Program-made: the position numbers and the translations under genes | Part shown: positions 15,642 through 23,460 of the stretch, piece by piece | Layout: every line of letters begins with the position of its first letter | How positions within the stretch are numbered: position 1 is the stretch's first letter | NCBI GenBank assembly: GCA_014381825.1 | Contig: JACNKX010000038.1 | Span: 186,001-250,000 of the forward strand | Source of the DNA: Planctomycetota bacterium | GTDB lineage: Bacteria; Planctomycetota; Planctomycetia; Pirellulales; Pirellulaceae | DNA length: 64,000 nucleotides | Direction: 5' to 3' | Notes under the pieces: model-generated | Database searches by the model: none | What the model saw: the letters and a program-made list of their open reading frames with translations, nothing else | Told to the model about the DNA's origin: nothing

Positions 15642-16163
15642 ATGAAAGAGGCCGCATCGCCCGATTCAACCGCATTCGATCCGGTTCGCCTGATCGAGGA
15701 CCATCAGGCTGGTGTCTGGCGGTATCTGCGTGCGCTTGGTTGTGAGGCGAATTTGGCGGAGGACTTGACCCAGGAAACCTTTCTTGCAGTGTTGCAGAGA
15801 CCCTTTGAAGACTACAACCCGGCGGCGACCGGCGCATATTTGCGGCGCACCGCTTACAACGCATTCATTTCGTTTCAACGACGCGCCAAAAAGATAACCA
15901 CGGTCGAAAACGTTGAAGAGTTGAACCAGACGTGGGAACATTGGGCGGGAAAAGACAATGGTGAAGATTTACTTGACGCACTCCGGCGTTGCCTCACTGT
16001 ACTCAGTGACCGGGCGACACGAGCGCTGGAGTTGCGATTTCGGGACCGGGCATCGCGAGAGACGATTGCTGCTGAACTTGGAATGAGTGAACATGGTGCA
16101 AAAAATCTAATGCAGCGGGCAAAGAAAAAGCTCCGCGAGTGTGTCGAAGGCAAACTGAAATGA
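15642..16163 (+). CDS. ECF-type RNA polymerase sigma factor
   Basis: A 173-residue sigma-70 family factor of the extracytoplasmic function group. Region 2 spans about residues 15-80 (HQAGVWRYLRALGCEANLAEDLTQETFLAVL, with the core-binding D-L-T-Q-E-T-F). Region 4 spans about 110-165, with a helix-turn-helix reading ALELRFRDRASRETIAAELGMSEHGAKNLMQRA. There is no region 3. The stop overlaps the start of the next gene (ATGA), which encodes an anti-sigma-like membrane protein, the normal arrangement for an ECF pair. Its targets may include the neighbouring DUF1549/DUF1501 unit; that is inference. The start ATG lacks a clear ribosome binding site. Confidence 0.92.
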   Translation: MKEAASPDSTAFDPVRLIEDHQAGVWRYLRALGCEANLAEDLTQETFLAVLQRPFEDYNPAATGAYLRRTAYNAFISFQRRAKKITTVENVEELNQTWEHWAGKDNGEDLLDALRRCLTVLSDRATRALELRFRDRASRETIAAELGMSEHGAKNLMQRAKKKLRECVEGKLK

Positions 16164-18238
16164 CCGAAAAACATGACAATTCGATTATCGATGCATGCCT
16201 CGACGAGGTCCTCGGAGGGCAACTGCCTCCTGATCTGACCATAAGAATTTTGCGATCACTCGACGCGAGAGACACCGATAAGTCCCATCGAGATAGTACG
16301 GAATCGTTCGTGCCTGACGTTGGATGCGACGCTGCCATGGAGGCCGCCACGACAGTCAGTGTCCGTTCCCCTGAACGGCTAGGTAAGCCGACCCGGCCTA
16401 CTTCAGCGCTACTTGCGATTGCGACGTCGCTCGCCTTAATTGGCATGGGCGGTGCAGTCGTATGGGTCACATGGAACGCGACCGAGCGGCGAATTCGCCA
16501 CGCAGATCAGATTGCATCTCCCCAAGAATCGGCTCGTCCACCGGAAGTAGCACCAGTCCCTTCGCTACCATCATACCCCGAAGCTCCAGTAGCCCCTCCC
16601 GCCGAACACCCCAACTCGCCTGTCGAACCAGCAAAAGTTCCCGATCATTCGCTAGTGATCGATACAACACCTGCGCCTCGACCAGCAAAGAAGATTCCTA
16701 AAGTCAACATTCCTGACGAACGGCCCGCGCCGTTAGCGGATGCCCAGATCGTTCGAGCGATCAACGAATTGATCCGAGACCAATGGGAAAGCGAAGGCAT
16801 CGCCCCAGCAGCAGTCGCGTCCGACAAAGAATGGTGTGATCGCGTCTTCGCGAAGTTAATTGGTCGCGAACCGCGTCCCGGCGAACTGAGTGCTTTCCTC
16901 AACAGCCGCTCGGAGAACAAGCGAGACTTACTCGTCGATTTACTGCTCGACGGGGACACGTATGTGGAAGAGTTTGCGGCCCATTGGAGTCGCAGATGGG
17001 CTGACATTCTAATTGGCTCAGCCGCCAAGCGGACTAACCGTGATGGGCTTGAGCAGTATCTTCGTCGAGCGTTTGGCGAGGGCAAATCATTTGACCTGGT
17101 GACCTCAGAACTCCTGACTGCAACTGGCACTGGGACGATTGGAACGGATAGCTATAACGGCGCTACGAATTTTCTGATCGCCCACGCTGATGGCAAGTCG
17201 GCACACACTGAGTTGACCGTACAAACGAGCCGGACGTTTATGGCGTTGTCCATGGAATGCACACAGTGTCATGATGACGTTGTCTGGAGCGGGTTCCAAC
17301 AGCGGAAGTATTGGGAGCTAAACGCGTTCTTTCGACAGATGCAGGTGAGTGGAGTGCGTGGGACACATGAGGTTGCCAATGTTGACTTTCCCGGTGAAGG
17401 AGAAACACCCGCGACCGCGGAGATCTACTATCAATTGCGAAATGGTTTAGTCAGGACCGCGTACCCAGTCTTTGTCGACGATACTGAAATTCCTAAAAGT
17501 GGAAAGTTATCCGACGTCGATCGACGGACCGTCTTCGCCGAATTCGTCACACGTTCTGAACAGTTCCGCCAAGCGATGGCAAACCGCTTTTGGGCGGAGT
17601 TGTTTGGGGTAGGATTCACGATCCCCGTCGACAACATCGGCCCGCACAACCCTCCTTCGCACCCAGAATTGTTGGCCAAGTTGGGCGGTCAGTTTGCGGC
17701 ACATAACTACGACGTGCGTGCTTTGATTCGATGGATCGCATTGAGTGAACCGTTTGCCCTATCAGCGGGAGACGTCGCCACCCACGATCAACTGGGGGCC
17801 GCGCTCGTTTTCGACCGCTTCCCAAACTCAAAGGATACTCAAGAGCCACTACTTAAGAGACTACAGATTGCCCAGGTAGCTTATGCGGGTATGAAAGAGA
17901 AGTTCGGCGTCGGTGCGACTCCGGCTCGACTAAACCCAACCGCTGATCCAACGACAATTTCGACGGAGCTCAGCGACGTCGACAAACTCTTGGCAACGGT
18001 CTATTCAGAAACACGTCGTTTGAGCAAGTCGACTGTGTACGGTAATTACATACTTGAAAGCAAGATGAGTCGCGAACACAAAATCCAGCACATGTTTTTC
18101 GCGACGCTGCATCGCGCTCCTTCCGCGAGTGAACTGAAAGCCGTTGGGGAGGTTCTCGCGAATAGCACTTCGACATCAGATGATACCGCTTTAGAGTACA
18201 TCTGGTGGGCGTTGGCATCCAGCTCGGAAGCGCGTTAG
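16160..18238 (+). CDS. anti-sigma-like membrane protein fused to DUF1549/DUF1553
   Basis: A 692-residue protein whose ATG overlaps the sigma factor stop. Residues 1-80 are cytosolic, with a short segment (IIDACLDEVLGGQLPPDLTIRIL) seen at the start of planctomycete proteins that follow ECF sigma genes. One membrane helix spans about 81-105, followed by a Pro-rich linker. The periplasmic part (about 190-690) is a DUF1549/DUF1553 protein closely similar to the product at 12407. Its haem-like motif C-T-Q-C-H (367-371) is kept, but the family's following N-H-P-F is replaced by D-D-V-V. I infer that the outer domain senses something and releases the sigma factor; this is not proven. A terminator follows the stop. 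Confidence 0.75.
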   Translation: MTEKHDNSIIDACLDEVLGGQLPPDLTIRILRSLDARDTDKSHRDSTESFVPDVGCDAAMEAATTVSVRSPERLGKPTRPTSALLAIATSLALIGMGGAVVWVTWNATERRIRHADQIASPQESARPPEVAPVPSLPSYPEAPVAPPAEHPNSPVEPAKVPDHSLVIDTTPAPRPAKKIPKVNIPDERPAPLADAQIVRAINELIRDQWESEGIAPAAVASDKEWCDRVFAKLIGREPRPGELSAFLNSRSENKRDLLVDLLLDGDTYVEEFAAHWSRRWADILIGSAAKRTNRDGLEQYLRRAFGEGKSFDLVTSELLTATGTGTIGTDSYNGATNFLIAHADGKSAHTELTVQTSRTFMALSMECTQCHDDVVWSGFQQRKYWELNAFFRQMQVSGVRGTHEVANVDFPGEGETPATAEIYYQLRNGLVRTAYPVFVDDTEIPKSGKLSDVDRRTVFAEFVTRSEQFRQAMANRFWAELFGVGFTIPVDNIGPHNPPSHPELLAKLGGQFAAHNYDVRALIRWIALSEPFALSAGDVATHDQLGAALVFDRFPNSKDTQEPLLKRLQIAQVAYAGMKEKFGVGATPARLNPTADPTTISTELSDVDKLLATVYSETRRLSKSTVYGNYILESKMSREHKIQHMFFATLHRAPSASELKAVGEVLANSTSTSDDTALEYIWWALASSSEAR

Positions 18239-18239
18239 T

Positions 18240-18273
18240 GTCGTTGTTTGCTTTGCGAACAGCGACTATTTTT
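18240..18273 (+). terminator. Rho-independent terminator after the anti-sigma gene
   Basis: GTCGTTGTT (18240-18248) pairs with AACAGCGAC (18258-18266) over 9 bp including one G-T pair, loop 9 nt, followed by TATTTTT. It overlaps the end of the convergent hydrolase gene. Confidence 0.75.
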
Positions 18274-19438
18274 CGATCGCCTCGGCAGCGATCGTCCCAA
18301 TCCGCCCGGCTAGCCGATTGACTGAGCCTTTTCCATCTGGATGCAGCCGGTTGCTTAGAAAGATCACGAACATATCGAGTTCTGGGTCGACCCAAAACGT
18401 TGTTCCCGTAAAGCCTCCATGTCCGAATGCCTGCGTCGAAAATCCTTTGCCCTTGTTCGATGAATAGCCCGTTTGCTTGTCCCAGCCCAGTCCACGTATG
18501 CCGCTCGAGACTTTGTGGTCAGCAGACATTAGGTCGAGCGTCTTGGTTTCGAGTATTCTAGTTCCTTCATACTCGCCACCATTCAGCAACATCTGAGCAA
18601 ATACGGCTAGGTCTTCCGCGGTCGAGAACAATCCCGCGTGGCCAGCGACCCCGCCCAGACGATAAGCACGAGGGTCGTGGACTTCGCCTCGCATCCAACG
18701 TCCGTCTCGCTGTTCCGTTGCGGCGGCTCGATCGCGGAGTTCTGATCGCGGAAGGTAGCCCGTCTCGCTCATACCAAGCGGACGGAAGACATTCGCCTGG
18801 GAAAATGCATGAACGTCCTGGCCAGTCTTCCTGCGAATCAATTCGGCCAACAGAATGAAACCGACGTCCGAGTACATGAACTTCGTCTTGGGTTGGACTC
18901 GTAGCGACAGGGCGTAGACGTTTTGAAAGGACTTCTCTGATCCATCCGCGTAGTCCGCCAGGGCGTTGTCCGGCGTCAGACCACTTTGGTGAAGCAGCAG
19001 ATCCTCAATCGTCACTTGATCCTTGTCGTTTTGAGCGAACTCGGGAATATGCTGGGACACTCGGTCGTGCAATGCGAGCGTCCCGCGTTCGACAAGCAAC
19101 ATGACGCTTGTTGCGGTCGCGATCGGCTTCGTGATCGATGCCATGTCGAACACAGTGTCGACGGTCATTTCGATCTTGTTCGGCTCGATCTGGCGATGGC
19201 CGTAAGCGTTAAGCAGCGCGATCTTCCCTTTTCGTCCGATGCAGACCACGCAACCAGCCATCTGCCCCTCGCCGAGCGCTTCGGTGACAACCTCGTCAAT
19301 TTGGGCGAGGCGATCACCTCTAAACCCGGATGCCTCTGGCGAATCGACCGGCAAACCGTCCGCAAACAGTTCCGAAGCGGCAATCGCAATCAGAAGAAGT
19401 ACATTCGTTCCCAAAAATCTGTGTCGTGAATCGTTCAT
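18266..19438 (-). CDS. secreted serine hydrolase, beta-lactamase/class C family
   Basis: A 390-residue exported protein of the penicillin-binding/beta-lactamase-like group. A signal peptide covers about residues 1-26. The active-site S101-I-T-K104 (SxxK) and Y189-S-D191 (YxN-type, with Asp) are present, and a late HGGFTG supplies the third motif. Members act as esterases, D-amino acid peptidases or beta-lactamases; this branch in planctomycetes is usually annotated as an esterase. The ATG overlaps the stop of the upstream esterase gene (CCATGA), so the two are translated together. A Gly-rich GGVAGHAGLFSTAEDLA segment is typical of the family. Confidence 0.88.
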   Translation of the reverse strand: MNDSRHRFLGTNVLLLIAIAASELFADGLPVDSPEASGFRGDRLAQIDEVVTEALGEGQMAGCVVCIGRKGKIALLNAYGHRQIEPNKIEMTVDTVFDMASITKPIATATSVMLLVERGTLALHDRVSQHIPEFAQNDKDQVTIEDLLLHQSGLTPDNALADYADGSEKSFQNVYALSLRVQPKTKFMYSDVGFILLAELIRRKTGQDVHAFSQANVFRPLGMSETGYLPRSELRDRAAATEQRDGRWMRGEVHDPRAYRLGGVAGHAGLFSTAEDLAVFAQMLLNGGEYEGTRILETKTLDLMSADHKVSSGIRGLGWDKQTGYSSNKGKGFSTQAFGHGGFTGTTFWVDPELDMFVIFLSNRLHPDGKGSVNRLAGRIGTIAAEAIEK

Positions 19439-21429
19439 GGCAGTTCAGTCCGGCTCTCGGGAGATATCACTCGATCCTTCAACTGCCAGTTTTCGTCAAA
19501 GAAATCCGCGGCAACAACCTTTCCAGCGGCTAGGTCGTTCGGCGGTTGACGTATGTCGAGAACGGCCCAGTCCGGTAACTTGGGATTTTGGAGTGAATTC
19601 GTTCGGTCATGTCCTTCGCGGAACGTCAAACCGCTATTCACGACGAGGTACCTGTTGTTAAGCGGATACACGAACACCGGAACGTGATGCTTCGCATCGA
19701 AGCTTTGCTGCCCAACTCGAACGACCTCGCTTGTCCAACGAATCGGCGTGTTAGAGTTCTCCGAAGCAAGGCGACGTAGGAATCGATTCGTCTCGGGAGT
19801 GCCCCAAGCGATGATGTTGTACTTCGATAAATCGTCTTTCGTGACATCGACATCATGCTTAATTCGCAGCTCTCCTCGCATCAAAGCTGGCCAACGCTGA
19901 ATGAAGTGTTTTTGTTCAGATTCAATCCAACTCTGGACTCTGGCAATCGCGGACTTTCCGCTGGGGAGAACAACGAGAAACGGTTCCATAAACGCATCGT
20001 CAATTGGACCTTGTAGACCCACGCGTTTTTTGATTCCCTTCCGGAAGTAATTTGGTTCAGAAAGTTGCCATTTATTGGCGTGACGCGTCAAGTCGGCGAC
20101 TGGAGTTGGGCGTTCAGTCTTGAGAATTTGGACCATCTGTCCATCGATCTCTATCGCGACTCCGGCCATATTCTTCAGTGGCGTCAAACGAAGCGCCGAG
20201 ATGTTTGTGGTCGTCACTTTGATTCGACCGCCGTCCAAAATCTCGGCATCAATTCGTGCGTCGCGCCAATGTTCCTGTAGACCTCGAGCTTGAACCCAAA
20301 ACATCGTGTGATATCGCAATGTCTGAGTTTGCAGCGTCACCTTCCGAGGAGTACGGTCGAGGCCCAGTTTCACGGAATTGTTCATGCGGGCAAGGATCGC
20401 TTTCAACGAGTCTGGATGGTACTTGTGCCCCATCCCCGGCCCAATGATATGTGGTAACTCGCTGCCTTGATCCCGGTAAGCCTCTTCCATGACGCGAGCC
20501 GCTTGCATCTGCTTGTCCAGTTCACCGCTATAGGCGACAACCGGAGCATTCATCAGGTTGCGAGTATAGTTCGGTACATCGTATTGCCCCCAAAGTCGCT
20601 GTTCGTACCACGGTGGATACCCATCGGGATGAATGCTGTTGTAACGCGCCGTTTCGGCGAAGCCGGCACCCGGACTGATCGCAACGAGCGAACTCGCGTA
20701 GTGCGCTCCGAGATGCCACGCTCCCGCTCCTCCCATCGAGAATCCCATCAGCACGATTCGATCAAAGTCGATGCGATAGTTCTGAGAGACGTGGGCAACT
20801 GCTTCCCACACATCAGTCTCCCCTGCCGATTTGTACCCGACACACTGCCTCCCAAACGGATGTAACACGATCGCACCAGGTGGTTGAATTTGTCCCGCCT
20901 TCGTTTGTCGCTGATCGATAAAATGCAGATCCGTCGTCTTGTCGCCACGACCGTGAAGCCAAATGTAAAGAGGAACTCGCTTAGTGAAATCGATGTCGTC
21001 TGGAATCACTAAGCCATACGGCTGCACAGAATCGTCAATGCGGCTGCGGTATCCGCGCACTACGAATCCGTGCTGCCGGTGCCATGGAGTCTTCCCGGTC
21101 TTCAATTGGGCCAACCGCTCTTTCGCCGAGGTGATCAATCGGTCAGCTTTGCCGACGTCCTTCGCGTTATAGAATTCATTGTGGAGCAGCGCGAAATCAA
21201 CGGCTTTCGCAAACACTTCGACGTCTGCCGCGTGCTTGTGAGAACGGACGGTCGCCAACTCCTCCTGCAAGCCTCGGACTTCGCCGGCCAATCGCTCTCG
21301 TTCCAACGCTGGGATCTCGATGCCCGGCGGAGGCAGGCGACGTTCGATCTTCGGACCGTCTGATCGGGAACTTGCGCACAGCAAAAGGCTGACCGTGAAG
21401 CAACTACAGCCGACGAGTTTCACATGCAT
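19435..21429 (-). CDS. secreted alpha/beta hydrolase (prolyl oligopeptidase-like esterase)
   Basis: A 664-residue protein. A short signal peptide (residues 1-23, with C8, C10 and C18 in it) is followed by a helical segment (40-110). An alpha/beta hydrolase domain then carries LYIWLHGRGD (oxyanion region) and the nucleophile G-F-S231-M-G-G, with a late IIGPGMGHKYHPD supplying the probable catalytic His. Residues after about 370 form a second, beta-rich domain of unknown role. A feruloyl- or acetyl-esterase role on polysaccharide is plausible. AGGAGAG lies 6 nt before the ATG. The gene overlaps the next one by 4 nt and follows the MoxR gene by 47 nt. Confidence 0.82.
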   Translation of the reverse strand: MHVKLVGCSCFTVSLLLCASSRSDGPKIERRLPPPGIEIPALERERLAGEVRGLQEELATVRSHKHAADVEVFAKAVDFALLHNEFYNAKDVGKADRLITSAKERLAQLKTGKTPWHRQHGFVVRGYRSRIDDSVQPYGLVIPDDIDFTKRVPLYIWLHGRGDKTTDLHFIDQRQTKAGQIQPPGAIVLHPFGRQCVGYKSAGETDVWEAVAHVSQNYRIDFDRIVLMGFSMGGAGAWHLGAHYASSLVAISPGAGFAETARYNSIHPDGYPPWYEQRLWGQYDVPNYTRNLMNAPVVAYSGELDKQMQAARVMEEAYRDQGSELPHIIGPGMGHKYHPDSLKAILARMNNSVKLGLDRTPRKVTLQTQTLRYHTMFWVQARGLQEHWRDARIDAEILDGGRIKVTTTNISALRLTPLKNMAGVAIEIDGQMVQILKTERPTPVADLTRHANKWQLSEPNYFRKGIKKRVGLQGPIDDAFMEPFLVVLPSGKSAIARVQSWIESEQKHFIQRWPALMRGELRIKHDVDVTKDDLSKYNIIAWGTPETNRFLRRLASENSNTPIRWTSEVVRVGQQSFDAKHHVPVFVYPLNNRYLVVNSGLTFREGHDRTNSLQNPKLPDWAVLDIRQPPNDLAAGKVVAADFFDENWQLKDRVISPESRTELP

Positions 21430-21476
21430 GCGATCTCTCCTGAAGAACTGGAAGCTGTCGAACGTCGCCGACGCGG

Positions 21477-22418
21477 CTACTCAATGGTCGGCACGGCGAT
21501 CTCATCGATAACGTCTTGTACCACCTGCTCGGCGGTCACGCGGCGTAGCCTACTTTCGGGCTTTAGAATCAAGCGGTGAGTTAACACGGGCGGCGCGATC
21601 CGCTTGACGTCGTCGGGCTGAACGTAGTTTCGACCACGAATCGCCGCCATCGCTTGCGAAGTTCGGAAGAGTGCGATCGACGCACGTGGACTTCCGCCGA
21701 GACTGAGCTCTTCGTGTTCGCGAGTCAGATGCACGATCTGCAAAAGGTATTGGCGTACCTTCAAGTCGATATGAACCTCGCGCACTGCATTTTGACAAGC
21801 GACTAGCTCTTCGGCAGTCACCACGGGCTCCAAGCTATCAAGCGGGTGCGTGTGTTGGAGTAACTCGAGCATCTTCAGTTCATCATCGAACGACGGATAA
21901 CCGAGGCTGAACTTCATAAGAAAGCGGTCGAGTTGCGCCTCGGGGAGCGGAAACGTTCCCTCGTGATCAACGGGATTCTGCGTGGCGATCACCAAAAACG
22001 GCGGCTTCAGGGTATGTGTCACGCCATCGACCGTAACTCGACTTTCGGCCATTGCTTCCAACAACGAAGCCTGTGTCCGTGGCGTCGTGCGATTGACTTC
22101 GTCAGCCAGAACAATTTGACCAAAGATCGGCCCCTCGCGAAATTCAAACTCGGCCGTTTTTTGGTTAAAGATCGAAGCTCCGGTAACATCGCTCGGAAGC
22201 AAGTCGGGCGTGCATTGAATGCGTTTGAAACTGCACCCGACACTGCGCGATAAAGCTCTGGCCAACATCGTCTTGGCAACGCCCGGTACATCTTCGAGCA
22301 AGATATGCCCTTCGGTAAACCAAGCGACCAGCGAGAGGATCAATTGTTGGCGTTTACCAACGATTGCGCGCTCGACATTGGCGATAATCTTCTTCGCGGT
22401 CCCTTGAACGTCGGTCAC
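21477..22418 (-). CDS. MoxR-family AAA+ ATPase
   Basis: A 313-residue cytosolic ATPase. Walker A reads E-D-V-P-G-V-A-K-T (about 42-50), Walker B I-V-L-A-D-E-V (about 102-108), and sensor 1 lies in FLVIATQNPVDHEGTFPLPEAQLDRF, the signature of MoxR proteins. These act as chaperones that mature or regulate membrane or periplasmic partners. Usually a DUF58 and a von Willebrand A gene follow; neither is here, so the partner is unclear. GAGG is spaced 5 nt from the GTG at 22418, which I prefer to the GTG at 22424. Neighbours on the same strand encode secreted hydrolases. Confidence 0.92.
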   Translation of the reverse strand: MTDVQGTAKKIIANVERAIVGKRQQLILSLVAWFTEGHILLEDVPGVAKTMLARALSRSVGCSFKRIQCTPDLLPSDVTGASIFNQKTAEFEFREGPIFGQIVLADEVNRTTPRTQASLLEAMAESRVTVDGVTHTLKPPFLVIATQNPVDHEGTFPLPEAQLDRFLMKFSLGYPSFDDELKMLELLQHTHPLDSLEPVVTAEELVACQNAVREVHIDLKVRQYLLQIVHLTREHEELSLGGSPRASIALFRTSQAMAAIRGRNYVQPDDVKRIAPPVLTHRLILKPESRLRRVTAEQVVQDVIDEIAVPTIE

Positions 22419-22558
22419 TGTCACCTCGAAACGGTGTTATCTTCGCTCGTTTAACGGCAAGCCGAAGGCGTAGTTAGTGGCTTTGGACAAAACGCGAAAC
22501 TCGATCAAGCACTAATGCTACACACAGCCGATGCCACTCGCTATAGACGGATCGTGGT

Positions 22559-23443
22559 TCATTTCCCGTCAGCCGGAACGAGCCGCACTTCGCGCACGTC
22601 CATGACGGCGTTCTTGGCGAGTCGTTCGGGGCGAATCTCCAAGGTGAACTGACCCGCCATCTTGAATTCGATGTTGCCGAGTTCACGACGCACGAAGTTC
22701 TGAAAGTTCCCCGTATCTTGCACGATGAAACGGAGTGAAGGCTCGGCATGCGATTCCGATCCCGCCGCTGCATCCACTGCTCGGCGAACGTGAATGCCGA
22801 CATCGCTGCCCCCCTGCCCTTTACCGCATCCTTGAAGAATATGCAGCGAGTATATCCCTGCGCCTTTAACTTTGAGATGCCATTGGGCCCAATCCGCTGG
22901 CTTTGTCCAATATCCGACCGTGTTCTTATGAGGCTGCGGTTCATACCGAAGCATCTCGCCGTACGTGACCGCTTTGTGGCCCGGCAGAATATAGATACCT
23001 GCATCATCCGCTAGGATTCGCTCCGGCACCTGCGGCAAGTGAGGCTTGCCGATCGTCTCGACGACAATGACAGGATGAGCGTCCTCCGGCAGTTGTTTGG
23101 GCAGACTCACAATCCATTTTGTTGGCTCTGGTCTCAACTGCAGTTCAGCCTTTGGCTGTCCGAGTAGATAGATTTTCTTTGTTGGATTATTCAGTCGAGG
23201 GAAGTTCGCTTTGTTCGATGCGGGCCACTGTTTCAATTTCAAGAGCACCGCATCTTGGGTACGGAATGCTGCGCCACCATCGACGTGTAGTTCCTTCCAA
23301 GCAACAAGTCCTCTGGCATCTCCGCCCGCAGCTTTCACCCACCCTGCGAGTTCCGCCATCGAATCGTCTGCGGCAGCCATCTCGTTGAGCGCAAACCAGA
23401 TACACGTAAGCGAAACCAGAAGTATCGGGAATGGGTGACGCAT
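22559..23443 (-). CDS. secreted protein with C-terminal beta-sandwich, unknown
   Basis: A 294-residue exported protein with a signal peptide (residues 1-25). I do not recognise a named family with certainty. The last 130 residues (YWTKPADWAQWHLKVKGAG then GFQ-type strands to FTLEIRPERLAKNAVMDVREVRLVP) resemble the carbohydrate-binding beta-sandwich appended to many planctomycete and Bacteroidetes sulfatases and fucosidases. The first half has a conserved-looking YLLGQPKAELQLRPEPTKW segment. It starts 17 nt after the PhoD-like gene with GAGGA at 6 nt before the ATG, so the two are co-transcribed. A role in binding or trimming sugar polymers is inferred. Confidence 0.65.
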   Translation of the reverse strand: MRHPFPILLVSLTCIWFALNEMAAADDSMAELAGWVKAAGGDARGLVAWKELHVDGGAAFRTQDAVLLKLKQWPASNKANFPRLNNPTKKIYLLGQPKAELQLRPEPTKWIVSLPKQLPEDAHPVIVVETIGKPHLPQVPERILADDAGIYILPGHKAVTYGEMLRYEPQPHKNTVGYWTKPADWAQWHLKVKGAGIYSLHILQGCGKGQGGSDVGIHVRRAVDAAAGSESHAEPSLRFIVQDTGNFQNFVRRELGNIEFKMAGQFTLEIRPERLAKNAVMDVREVRLVPADGK

Positions 23444-23460
23444 GAGCGGTCCTCTAGGAT

